This document shows positions 16,656 to 24,298 of a stretch of 35,260 nt of DNA, piece by piece. A program made the position numbers and the translations under genes. Origin of the DNA: an uncultured Oscillospiraceae bacterium (GTDB taxonomy: Bacteria; Bacillota; Clostridia; Oscillospirales; Ruminococcaceae). How positions within the stretch are numbered: the stretch's first letter is position 1; each line of letters opens with the position of its first letter. Location: NCBI GenBank assembly GCA_949741215.1, contig CATJLA010000123.1:1-35260 (forward strand), written 5' to 3'. The notes under the pieces are model-generated. The model ran no database searches. It was given only the letters and a program-made list of their open reading frames with translations, and was not told where the DNA came from.

Positions 16656-17081
16656 ATGAAATTGCTGACACGGGATTTTGGCAAAATTGAGGTGGATGAA
16701 AAGGATATTGTTACCTTTACCGGACCGATTTTTGGGTTTGAAAAGTACCACCGGTTTGCGTTTTTGTATCATGAGGAGATTAGCGAGCACTTTATTTGGC
16801 TGCAGTCGGTTGATGAGCCGAACCTGTGCTTTCTGCTGGTGGAGCCCCAGCTGGTGAGCCATCATTACCGGCCAGAGCTGCCGGAGGATGCTGTTCGGCT
16901 GCTGGAGGATGGAGAGTGGATGTGCTATCTGCTGGTTTCGATCCGGGAGCCGTTCCAGAGCTCTACTGTGAATTTGAAAAGCCCGATTGTGGTGAATCCG
17001 GAAAAACGGCAGGCGGCTCAGTTTATTTTGGACGAGGAGCTGCCGATTAGACACCCGCTGTTTCGGGAAGGGAAGGACTAA
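16656..17081 (+). CDS. fliW: Flagellar assembly factor FliW
   Basis: A 141-residue FliW of normal length. Typical segments are VTFTGPIFGFEKYHRFAFLYHEE near the start, FIWLQSVDEPNLCFLLVEPQL (residues about 47-67) and VVNPEKRQAAQFILDEELPIRHPLF at the end. FliW binds flagellin in the cytosol; when flagellin is exported, FliW is freed and binds CsrA, relieving repression of flagellin translation. The ATG at 16656 follows AGGAGG by nine bases. csrA lies 98 bases downstream, as in Bacillus. Confidence 0.95.
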   Translation: MKLLTRDFGKIEVDEKDIVTFTGPIFGFEKYHRFAFLYHEEISEHFIWLQSVDEPNLCFLLVEPQLVSHHYRPELPEDAVRLLEDGEWMCYLLVSIREPFQSSTVNLKSPIVVNPEKRQAAQFILDEELPIRHPLFREGKD

Positions 17082-17112
17082 GGGAGTGGCTTTGGATTTT
17101 GGAATTCCGCTT

Positions 17113-17127
17113 ACGTCCCTGAAAAAA
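17113..17127 (+). repeat. CGTCC/A-tract motif, copy before csrA
   Basis: ACGTCCCTGAAAAAA, 52 bases before the csrA start codon and in the fliW-csrA gap. A clear copy of the recurring motif; a CTTTGG tract lies about 23 bases upstream, as in several other copies. Confidence 0.5.
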
Positions 17128-17179
17128 GAGAGGCGTGAAAGTATGGCGTAATTTCCAGGAAAGGAAGGGTGCAGAACCC

Positions 17180-17404
17180 ATGTTGATTTTATCGAGAAAG
17201 GCTGGCGAGTCGATTATACTGGACGGCGGGATTGAAATCAAGATTACAGAAGTAAACGGGGACAGGGTGAAAATAGGCATAAATGCCCCCGCCAATGTAG
17301 GGGTTTACCGCAAAGAGCTATATGCCACCATCCAGGAGAACCAGACGGCGGCGAAGGCGGCTGCGGCGGATGAGCTTAAAGATTTTTTCCGTCAGATAAA
17401 GTAG
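17180..17404 (+). CDS. csrA: Translational regulator CsrA
   Basis: A 74-residue RNA-binding protein, standard length for Gram-positive CsrA. The first strand MLILSRKAGESIILDGGIEI and the RNA-contacting segment NAPANVGVYRKELYATIQ are conserved. It dimerises and binds GGA motifs in mRNA leaders; the flagellin leader in this window has two such sites (34681-34716). The start at 17180 gives the conserved N-terminus, after AGGAAAGGAAGGG. Its last 29 bases overlap the tail of an unknown gene on the opposite strand. Confidence 0.96.
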   Translation: MLILSRKAGESIILDGGIEIKITEVNGDRVKIGINAPANVGVYRKELYATIQENQTAAKAAAADELKDFFRQIK

Positions 17405-18110
17405 GAATGGTGGGGGTGGGGGCCGGAGGTTCCTCTGCCGGGGGGAACATTTTGTTGGCCCACAGGCTTAATTTGCGGACATATTTTTCCAGCTGGACAA
17501 AGTTATTGCCTTTAAGTTCCCGGACGCTGCAGCGGTAGCTGCAGGTTTCCGCCCCGCCTAAGGTAACAGGCAGTTCTACCCGCACCGGCAGGGACCGGAG
17601 GCGGATGGGATGGTCGATATCCAGAAAAAGCAGCTGGTTTTGGCTTAGGGCGACGTCACAGGTGAACTTGAACTGGGTGAGAGAAACGGCATAGACGCTG
17701 ACCGGAAAGTTGGACGGCGGCATTACCGGATGAGGCTTTGGCAGCAGGGGAAAGCGCTTGGCAGGCGGTTCTACCGGCACGGGTGTGATGATGGAGGCCC
17801 GGCCTGTCATGTGGGTATCGTAAGCGCCTAAGGAGGCGGCACCGGGGAGCACTTCGTCCGAAAGGCTGACTAGGCGCAGCAGACGGCGGGAGGATAGATA
17901 AACCTCCCCCTCATAGACTTGGACATCCAGATTATTTTCCTGATGGAGCACGGTGAGACGGGTGCCCATTTTGAAGATGGGAAGAAAGTCGCTGGTAAAT
18001 TCCAGCTTGCCGTCTTCGGGAAAGACACAGGCTGTTCCGTTCTCAATGAGTTTATTATCGGGATATTTCAAAACCGCAGGGAATTTTCTCTTGGATCGAT
18101 CGTAATTCAA
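17376..18110 (-). CDS. Unknown protein, possible PilZ-like fold
   Basis: A 244-residue cytosolic-looking protein with no signal or membrane segment. The first 90 residues are rich in beta-type segments (KLEFTSDFLPIFKMGTRLTVLHQENNLDVQVYEGEVYLSSRRLLRLVSL), then a Pro-rich linker (VPVEPPAKRFPLLPKPHPVMPPS) and a second beta-rich region (VYAVSLTQFKFTCDVALSQ through VQLEKYVRKLSLW) and a Pro-rich end. The two-domain all-beta layout, and position among flagellar genes, suggest a PilZ-like protein, but I do not see the RxxxR / D-x-S-x-x-G c-di-GMP signature. Start is TTG after AGGAGG. It is convergent with csrA, overlapping by 29 bases. Confidence 0.7.
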   Translation of the reverse strand: MNYDRSKRKFPAVLKYPDNKLIENGTACVFPEDGKLEFTSDFLPIFKMGTRLTVLHQENNLDVQVYEGEVYLSSRRLLRLVSLSDEVLPGAASLGAYDTHMTGRASIITPVPVEPPAKRFPLLPKPHPVMPPSNFPVSVYAVSLTQFKFTCDVALSQNQLLFLDIDHPIRLRSLPVRVELPVTLGGAETCSYRCSVRELKGNNFVQLEKYVRKLSLWANKMFPPAEEPPAPTPTIPTLSDGKNL

Positions 18111-18157
18111 GTGGATACCTCCTGCTTATTGATGCGGCTAAAAATGTTCTACTATTT

Positions 18158-18185
18158 ATCATAATACAAATATCAAATTTTTCAA
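18158..18185 (-). promoter_or_regulatory. Promoter of the minus-strand gene 17376-18110
   Basis: On the minus strand TTGAAA, 16 bases, TATGAT, ending about 48 bases before the TTG start. Confidence 0.55.
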
Positions 18186-18224
18186 GGGGGTAAAGGTGCC
18201 CCAGGAAGGATTTGTGAGAGAAAA

Positions 18225-18692
18225 ATGAGCCAGATATCAGAAATTTTGAAGGTTTTACAGGAAAAACGACAGATTCTTCTTCAATTTGAGCAGGCGACTG
18301 AGGAGATGCTCCAGTGCCCCATGGAGGAGCTGGGGGACTTTGTGAAGGAGCGGCAGAAGCTGGTGGACCGGCTGAAGAAGCTGGAGGAGAGGGCAGAGCT
18401 GTTTTGGAAAGAAACACCGGGACGGGAGTGCCTGACCGATGTTCTGCAGGGAGAGCGGGAAGCTTCCGCCCTGCCGGAGGAGCTGCTGGAAATTTATGGG
18501 GAAGAGCTGCAGATCCGGGCCATATTCAGCAGGCTGCGGGAATGTGAGCCACAGGCGGCGCTGCGGATGCGAGTGGAGCAGAAGCGGGTGCTGGAGAAAA
18601 TTAAGTCTGTAAACAAGGGGAACAGCGCCAAGGCTGCCCGGTTTTTTGCCAATGCCGGAGGTGGCGGAGGGACGAAATTTGGGAACGCCTGA
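18225..18692 (+). CDS. Coiled-coil protein, possible FliT/FlgN-type chaperone
   Basis: A 155-residue protein, mostly helical (ILKVLQEKRQILLQFEQATEEMLQ, ELGDFVKERQKLVDRLKKLEERAELFW), ending in a Gly-rich tail (ANAGGGGGTKFGNA). The repeated leucines and charged residues resemble the FliT/FlgN class of flagellar export chaperones. Bacillus has fliT after fliS; here a helical gene stands before fliD instead, and no other fliT is seen, so a chaperone for FliD is a reasonable but unproven guess. The ATG follows GTGAGAGAAAA, a weak ribosome site. Confidence 0.65.
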   Translation: MSQISEILKVLQEKRQILLQFEQATEEMLQCPMEELGDFVKERQKLVDRLKKLEERAELFWKETPGRECLTDVLQGEREASALPEELLEIYGEELQIRAIFSRLRECEPQAALRMRVEQKRVLEKIKSVNKGNSAKAARFFANAGGGGGTKFGNA

Positions 18693-18836
18693 ACGGAGTT
18701 TTGCACTTTTGTCCTGAAACATTGTGGAAAGATGCGGCCTTGGAGCTTTGGAAAGCGGTATATAGGCCCGGAGAGATGCTCTGCATGAAGCCGGAATGGT
18801 TTTGCAGATGCCTATAGATGGAGCGTGGAGGCGAAT

Positions 18837-19370
18837 ATGGTTTATTTTTTGCAGGAGAAGCTGATCATACGCAATTTGGAAGAAAAAGATGTGCAGGCCA
18901 TTACAGATGGGGAGATTGCACAGGGCTGGGATGCGTTGGCTGAGAAATATTGGAAAAGGCTGGCGGACCAGAAGGCCGGGAAGGCGGTTGCCTTGGCGGC
19001 GGAGTATGACGGGGAGCCGGTGGGGTATATCAATGTTTACCCTGACTGCCAGTGGGGCCCTTTTGGCGGCCAAGGCTTGCCGGAGATTGTGGACTTTGGC
19101 GTTTTGGAAAAGTATAGAAACCGGGGAATTGGCACGGCGCTGATGGATGCGGCTGAAAAGATTGCTGCGGAATATGCGGACGTGGTATATTTGGGCGTGG
19201 GGCTGCACAGTGGGTACGGCAGTGCGCAGAGGATGTATGTGAAGCGAGGGTATATTCCGGATGGCTCCGGCGTTTGGTTTCGGAATAAGGTGTGCGAGCC
19301 TTATGGGGAGTGTGTGAATGATGACGATTTGGTGCTGTATTTTTCTAAAAAGCTGAAAAAATTACCGTAG
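18837..19370 (+). CDS. GNAT-family N-acetyltransferase
   Basis: A 177-residue acetyltransferase. IIRNLEEKDVQAITDGEIAQGW opens the fold, VGYINVYPD and LPEIVDFGVLEKYRNRGIGTALMDAAEKIA (79-110) hold the acetyl-CoA loop R-x-R-G-I-G intact, and VGLHSGYGSAQRMYVKRGYIPDGSGVW with LVLYFSKKL ends it. Substrate unknown. The ATG at 18837 is five bases after GGAGG; the GTG 12 bases upstream overlaps that site. Its place between two flagellar genes may be accidental or may reflect protein modification; nothing here decides. Confidence 0.85.
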   Translation: MVYFLQEKLIIRNLEEKDVQAITDGEIAQGWDALAEKYWKRLADQKAGKAVALAAEYDGEPVGYINVYPDCQWGPFGGQGLPEIVDFGVLEKYRNRGIGTALMDAAEKIAAEYADVVYLGVGLHSGYGSAQRMYVKRGYIPDGSGVWFRNKVCEPYGECVNDDDLVLYFSKKLKKLP

Positions 19371-19391
19371 TGCAGCGGAGGTAATTTTTTT
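19356..19391 (+). terminator. AT-rich terminator after the GNAT gene
   Basis: AAAAAATTACC pairs with GGTAATTTTTT around a 13-base loop, with T continuing. The stem overlaps the stop codon. The stem is weak (few GC pairs), so the call is moderate. Confidence 0.45.
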
Positions 19392-19444
19392 GGCCATGTG
19401 CGCAGCACGGCCGAAGCCTAAAAAAGCACAGTTATAAAGAAAAA

Positions 19445-19460
19445 TGTTTCACGTGAAACA
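19445..19460. promoter_or_regulatory. parS site 2 (ParB/Spo0J binding)
   Basis: A second perfect TGTTTCACGTGAAACA, 9343 bp from site 1 and again between genes. The 570-bp gap 19371-19940 that holds it has no gene I can support. Confidence 0.93.
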
Positions 19461-19796
19461 ATTGTTCTTTTGACAGTAAGGAACATCTCTATTTTGGCAG
19501 GTAACTTTTATAGGAATATAGGAAATAATTGTGTTTTTTAGTCTTTAACCATGCTTTGCACGTCAACTTGTGGGCGAAAGCCTCTGACCTGCGGATATGA
19601 CTGGAAAAATAAGGAAACTCGGGATTGGCTGTTTTTATGAAGCCTCCTCTGCACAGTTTGGAACGTGCGGGATGATGGGGCAAGCAGGGCTTTGGGGCCT
19701 GGTTGAAGGCATGGAGATGCTGGACGTCGCCAGTGGAAGGGTAAGGAGGGGAGAACTGAGGTTGGGGCTTGAGCTTTGGGACATAAAAGATGCTGG

Positions 19797-19810
19797 ACGT
19801 CCTGAAAAAA
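19797..19810 (+). repeat. CGTCC/A-tract motif, copy before fliD
   Basis: ACGTCCTGAAAAAA, preceded by GCTTTGGGAC about 27 bases earlier; a degenerate second copy (ACGTCG) lies at 19724-19729. 131 bases before the fliD start. Confidence 0.5.
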
Positions 19811-19861
19811 TGGGGGCGGACGGGGGAAATGGATTCATTGACTTTGGTTTTAGGCGAATGG

Positions 19862-19869
19862 GCCGATAA
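19862..19869 (+). promoter_or_regulatory. Candidate flagellar-sigma -10 box before fliD
   Basis: GCCGATAA is a perfect -10 box for the flagellar sigma factor, about 70 bases before fliD. The expected TAAA 15 bases upstream is absent, so this may be chance. Confidence 0.3.
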
Positions 19870-19940
19870 TATTAGTTAGAATCGAATTATGACAGATGCG
19901 GTTTTTGCCGTGAATATAACCTGAGATGGAGGTTTGAGAC

Positions 19941-22900
19941 ATGGATGTCAATTCTACCAGTTCGTATGTGAATAAGGCAAGCAGCAACAAGGGCTTTTCT
20001 GGCTTGGCTTCCGGTGTGGATACCGAAAGCATGGTGGAGCAGATGCTCTCGGGAACGCAGAGCAAGATTGATAAACAGAATGCCCTGAAACAGCAGATTG
20101 AATGGAAGCAGGAAATTTACCGGGATATTATCAGCCAGATTAATACCTTCCAGAATAAGTTTTTTAGCTATAGCTCGGATACGAATCTGCTGAGTGAGTC
20201 GTACTTTAACGCTATGGTGGCTTCAGCGACCTCCAAGGCCTTTAAGGTGGCGGCTACCAGTTCCGCCGCTGCGGGCATTACCAGCATGGAAGTGCGCCGC
20301 TTGGCCAGCAATACCAGCATTACCTCCGGCGCGGGGGTGAGCGGCAAGCTGGCCGGCACTTTGGACGCCAGTGCTCTTGCAAAGGAAGCGCAGAAGCAGT
20401 TAGGCGAGGAAGGCAGCTATACTGTGAAGTTCCAGGTTGGGAACAAAACGGTGGAGGCTGATCTGCGGGATATTTTTGTGGACGGCAATACTCTGAAGGA
20501 TTATACAGATAAAAGTGCGGAGTTGGATCAGGCGATTCAGGAACGGTTGAGCAGCGCGTTTAAGGACGCAGGCGTAGAGACCGCTTCTGTCACTGTGAAA
20601 AATGGCTCTGTGAGTATTGTTAACAAAGGCGCCGGCGAAAAGGATGCCGCCGAGACAGTGATTGTTTCCGGAGATTCTGGGGATTTGGCACTGAAGCGGC
20701 TGGGACTGAGCGCGGGCGGCAGGTCTACTGCCTCCCGGGATAATAAGAGCAGTACGCTTTCCGGCAAGGTAAATGAAACGCCGGCGATGACCTTCTCTGT
20801 TACTCTGGACGATAACAAGAAGGATGTTCAGCTTGATGTGCGGAAGTTTATGGATGCGGATGGCAATGTAAATATTGAGGACTTTAAGAACGCCTTGCAG
20901 GAAGGCCTGGACGCTGCGCACGGTAAGGGACAGGTTAAGGTGGTAAGCAATGGCGATAGCTTTGAGCTGACTGTTTCCGGCGGCAGAAAGGTGGCGGTTA
21001 GCAGCAGCAATAAGGCGATTTTGGACGCTATGGGGCTGCAGAATAACCAGTCTAACCGGATTAACCGGGCAGGCTCGTTAAAGGATGCTTACTTTGCAAC
21101 GCCGCTTCAGGGCTCCAGGTTTGAGTTTACCATTAATGGAGAGCGGTTCAGCTTTACGGAAAATGATGATATCGGCGATATTATGACTGCTATTAACAGC
21201 AGTGATGCCGGAGTGCGGCTGGTGTACCGGGCGCAATCTGACACCTTTACTTTGGAGGCTACTGAGTCCGGCGCGGGGCGTACCATTAAGATTTCTCAGG
21301 AAGAGGGCAACCTGCTGAACGCGCTGTTTGGGGCAGGTGTCGACAGTGGCTGGGCTTCCGGCAAGAAGGCGGGCTCTACGGCGCTTTCGGGCTTGGTTTC
21401 CGGCAAGACTACGCTGAAGACCCTTGGGCTTACCGGGCTTTTGGGTGAGGACGGAAACAAGCTGGATGAAAATACCACTTTGGATGAGTTAAAAGAGAAA
21501 ACCGGCGGGCTGCTTTTCTACGAAAACGGGACGATTGTTTTCAGCGGGGAAAAGGAAAGCTCTAAGGTGGGAGATTCTGAAATTTTAACGAAGCTGTTTG
21601 GCTCCGATAAGATTAATGGGCGCACGACGTCCGGCAGTTTGAGCATTGAGGTTACCGGGGACACTACTTTAGGCGACCTGGGACTGAAGCTTTATGATAA
21701 GGACGGCAATGAGCTGGCCGATACAACCAAGCTTTCAGAGCTTTCTGACAAGACTGGGGGGGCACTTTCCTTTGAGGATGGCCAGATTGTGGCGGATGCG
21801 GATAAGGGATTTGCTAACAGCATGATACAAGATGCTGATACTGCGAGAAATCTGTTTGGGGTAGAGCAGCTGAGTTTGGGAGAGGTTCCTGCCGGTGGGG
21901 CAAAGGCGGAAATGGTGGCTGGCCAGAACGCCCTGATTAAGGTGGATGGTGTGCTTACCGAGCGCAGCAGCAACGCTTTTGACCTGAACGGGCTGAATAT
22001 TACCCTGAAGGCGCTTACCGGCAGCTATGAGGACGTGAGCGGAGGGCTGTATGCCAATGGGTCTCTTATAACGTTGGAGGCTGGAGATTACGTGCAGAAC
22101 GGTACCCTTTATGGGGCGGACGGCAGCATAAAGCAAACAGGCGTTGTGTATCAGGGCGATGACGGTGTTAGTATAACGGCCGATGACTTTTCGGTTAGTG
22201 CTGATGGAAAGCTGCAGAGATTTAATGGTACAGCGGATGAAATTGATGTTTCGAGAGATACCGACAAGGTTGTGGACGGCATCAAGCAGTTTATTGACGA
22301 GTACAATAAGCTGGTGCAGACGCTGAATACCTATCTGGATGAGGATGCCAGCTACCGGGATTATGCGCCTTTGACCGACGCTCAGAAAAAAGAGATGAGC
22401 GAGCGGGAGATTGAGCTGTGGGAGGAAAAGGCCAAGGAAGGACTTTTGCGCCGGGATACTACTATTGAGACCTTCCTGCGGGAGATGCGTACTGCTATGT
22501 ATGAGAAACCCGCCGGCAACCGGTTTGCACTGTATGATATTGGTATTGAAACCGGTGAATGGCAGACCAAGGGGCAGCTGGTGCTTTCGGCTGACGGCGA
22601 GGCAAAGCTGCGGCAGGCGATAGAAAGCGATTCTGCCAGTGTAATGCGGCTGTTTGCCGACCCTGATGAGGGCTTGGCAGTGAAATTGAACAATATCGTC
22701 AAGGATACTGCAAATACCAGCTCCGGCTCCCCCGGCAGCTTGGTGCAGCTGGCCGGTATTAAGGGGAAGGCCAGCGAGAAGAATAACACACTGTATAATC
22801 AGCTGAAAGCGATTGAGGATAAGATTACCGCCTTGAAAAAGACCTATGAGACGGAAAAACAAAGATATTGGAATCAGTTTAACACGATGGAGCAGATGAT

Positions 22901-22955
22901 TTCCAATATGAATACCCAGAGTTCCTATCTGATGCAGATGATGGGCCTGAGCTAA
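19941..22955 (+). CDS. fliD: Flagellar hook-associated protein 2 FliD (filament cap), large
   Basis: A 1004-residue filament cap protein. The N-terminal segment FSGLASGVDTESMVEQMLSGTQSKIDKQNALKQQIEWKQEIYRDIISQIN is the FliD D0 signature and the C-terminal ETEKQRYWNQFNTMEQMISNMNTQSSYLMQMMGLS the matching closing helices. Between them are several beta-rich domains (for example FSVTLDDNKKDVQLDVRKFMDADG, and two related ENTTLDELKEKTGGLLFYENGTIVFS and DTTKLSELSDKTGGALSFEDGQIVA stretches at about 510-640). Most Firmicutes FliD proteins are roughly 450-700 residues, so about 300-500 residues of domain are extra. GGAGG precedes the ATG; fliS follows 18 bases after the stop. Confidence 0.93.
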   Translation: MDVNSTSSYVNKASSNKGFSGLASGVDTESMVEQMLSGTQSKIDKQNALKQQIEWKQEIYRDIISQINTFQNKFFSYSSDTNLLSESYFNAMVASATSKAFKVAATSSAAAGITSMEVRRLASNTSITSGAGVSGKLAGTLDASALAKEAQKQLGEEGSYTVKFQVGNKTVEADLRDIFVDGNTLKDYTDKSAELDQAIQERLSSAFKDAGVETASVTVKNGSVSIVNKGAGEKDAAETVIVSGDSGDLALKRLGLSAGGRSTASRDNKSSTLSGKVNETPAMTFSVTLDDNKKDVQLDVRKFMDADGNVNIEDFKNALQEGLDAAHGKGQVKVVSNGDSFELTVSGGRKVAVSSSNKAILDAMGLQNNQSNRINRAGSLKDAYFATPLQGSRFEFTINGERFSFTENDDIGDIMTAINSSDAGVRLVYRAQSDTFTLEATESGAGRTIKISQEEGNLLNALFGAGVDSGWASGKKAGSTALSGLVSGKTTLKTLGLTGLLGEDGNKLDENTTLDELKEKTGGLLFYENGTIVFSGEKESSKVGDSEILTKLFGSDKINGRTTSGSLSIEVTGDTTLGDLGLKLYDKDGNELADTTKLSELSDKTGGALSFEDGQIVADADKGFANSMIQDADTARNLFGVEQLSLGEVPAGGAKAEMVAGQNALIKVDGVLTERSSNAFDLNGLNITLKALTGSYEDVSGGLYANGSLITLEAGDYVQNGTLYGADGSIKQTGVVYQGDDGVSITADDFSVSADGKLQRFNGTADEIDVSRDTDKVVDGIKQFIDEYNKLVQTLNTYLDEDASYRDYAPLTDAQKKEMSEREIELWEEKAKEGLLRRDTTIETFLREMRTAMYEKPAGNRFALYDIGIETGEWQTKGQLVLSADGEAKLRQAIESDSASVMRLFADPDEGLAVKLNNIVKDTANTSSGSPGSLVQLAGIKGKASEKNNTLYNQLKAIEDKITALKKTYETEKQRYWNQFNTMEQMISNMNTQSSYLMQMMGLS

Positions 22956-22973
22956 TAAAAACGAGGTGAAGAA

Positions 22974-23360
22974 ATGACGCCTAATTCCTATCAGAACGCG
23001 TATCAGAAATACCAGCAGCAGTCTGTTAACACGATGACGCCAGGTGAGATGCTGACCAGACTGTATGATGAGGTGATCAAGCAGCTGAGCGCTACCAAAC
23101 AGTTTAATGATGCTAAGGATTATGAATCGGCGAATCAGGCGTCACAAAAGGCACAGCGGATTATCCAGCACTTAAATTCCACCTTGAATTTTCAGTATGA
23201 GATCTCCAATAATCTGAGTTCTTTGTATGATTATTTTATTTACCGGCTGGTGCAGGCGAATCTTCACAAGGATAACCAGATGGTGGATGAAATTCTGGAA
23301 ATGGTGAGCGATTTGAGAGAAACCTTTATTCAGGCGGATAAGGCTGCCAGATGCGGATAG
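22974..23360 (+). CDS. fliS: Flagellar export chaperone FliS
   Basis: A 128-residue helical chaperone with the family opening SYQNAYQKYQQQSVNTMTPGEMLTRLYDEVIKQL and closing helices NNLSSLYDYFIYRLVQANLHKDNQMVDEILEMVSDLRETF. It binds the C-terminal helix of flagellin and keeps it unpolymerised before export. CGAGGTGAAGAA precedes the ATG. It is co-transcribed with fliD. Confidence 0.95.
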   Translation: MTPNSYQNAYQKYQQQSVNTMTPGEMLTRLYDEVIKQLSATKQFNDAKDYESANQASQKAQRIIQHLNSTLNFQYEISNNLSSLYDYFIYRLVQANLHKDNQMVDEILEMVSDLRETFIQADKAARCG

Positions 23361-23408
23361 GCCTACAGACAGATTGATAAAGTGGGTTGGGGGATTCCGG
23401 GAGGAGGT

Positions 23409-23777
23409 ATGATTACGGCGGCAGAACGGAATGGTTTCGGCGTTCAGGAAAAAAACAAAGGGAAGAACGGCAAGGATTCTCCGCTGACGGAAACCAGCTT
23501 TTATATTTTGCTGTCACTCAAGGAAGAGCGGCATGGATATGATATTATTCAGTGGATCAGGGCATTTACCGATGGCGAGGTAGAGCTGCAGGGAGGTACG
23601 GTTTATAACTGCCTGCTGCGGATGGAGCAGGAGGGACTGATACAGATGACCTCCGAGGATAGCCGGCGGAAGTATTACAGGCTAACCCGGCAGGGGGAGC
23701 AGGCGTTGGCGCAGGAACAGCTACGGTTGGATAGGTTGCGCCAAAACAGCCTGGGCGTACCCTGGAAGCGGATATAA
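23409..23777 (+). CDS. PadR-family transcriptional regulator
   Basis: A 122-residue winged-helix protein. SPLTETSFYILLSLKEERHGYDIIQWI is the PadR N-terminal helix pair, GGTVYNCLLRMEQEGLI the recognition region, and RRKYYRLTRQGEQALAQEQ the wing and dimer start. It lacks an extended C-terminal domain, so it is a short PadR (subfamily 2-like). The ATG at 23409 is four bases after the GGGAGG of a GGGAGGAGG run; an upstream GTG at 23382 has no ribosome site. No obvious effector gene adjoins it; it could regulate the surface protein gene that follows, which is inference. Confidence 0.85.
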   Translation: MITAAERNGFGVQEKNKGKNGKDSPLTETSFYILLSLKEERHGYDIIQWIRAFTDGEVELQGGTVYNCLLRMEQEGLIQMTSEDSRRKYYRLTRQGEQALAQEQLRLDRLRQNSLGVPWKRI

Positions 23778-24298
23778 TAGCCTGTGGCGGACGAAGGCGT
23801 TTTGGTTAACACACTGTGCTTTGGGAGATGCTTTGATGATATAAGGCTGCAGTAACGTCCCCTGAACTTGAATTGAATAAAGACAAAACCCCGCATAGGG
23901 GCAAGCCAGGAAAAGCGCCGGGGCAAAACGGTGTTTTTGCTGGCTTTGTGTTTACAGGAAGCGAGAAATGAATTGTGTATGGCGGCAGATTACTGGGAGA
24001 GATATCAGCAGAAATGGTGTGGAAATGACAAAATGTTCCTTTTTGGCGATTTTTTAGCGGACAACTTTAGTTTGCCTGGTTTTTGACGAATAAAAAATAG
24101 GTAGAGGAGCTATCATTGCCGGCCTTGGATTTAGGGCGGCGAGGGGGCTTTGGTTTAGGTTTTGCTTGGGGAAGCGGACCGGCACTTTGGATAGGCGCGA
24201 CGTCCTGAAAAGTGGAACAAAGTGTGTTTTTGATTCCTTTGATCGTTACAAAACGGGCCCTGGCGGCAGTTGGCCCAGGATGAATATCGGAGGTTGCC
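23778..24298 (+). other. Long untranslated region before the surface-protein gene
   Basis: No gene is supported in this 520-bp gap. It holds two copies of the CGTCC/A-tract motif (23855-23866, 24200-24211), and a hairpin around 23904-23946 (AGCCAG / CTGGCT arms with A/T pairs inside). No convincing promoter was found. The gap may be the leader of the 1535-residue protein. Confidence 0.4.
24200..24211 (+). repeat. CGTCC/A-tract motif, copy before the surface-protein gene
   Basis: ACGTCCTGAAAA, preceded by ACTTTGGA about 16 bases earlier, 87 bases before the start codon. Confidence 0.45.

Noticed and set aside
19597-19869. Open frame in the gap before fliD
   Set aside because: Gly/Met/Arg-rich without domain; overlaps the motif copies and the GCCGATAA box, with no ribosome site.
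21735-22862. 375-codon minus-strand frame opposite fliD
   Set aside because: Complementary shadow of fliD; no start signal and no protein family.
23881-23950. c-di-GMP riboswitch before the surface-protein gene
   Set aside because: The region has GC-rich hairpins and GGGGCAA, but the conserved GGCAAACC / GACGCAAAG core of the GEMM-I class is not present.
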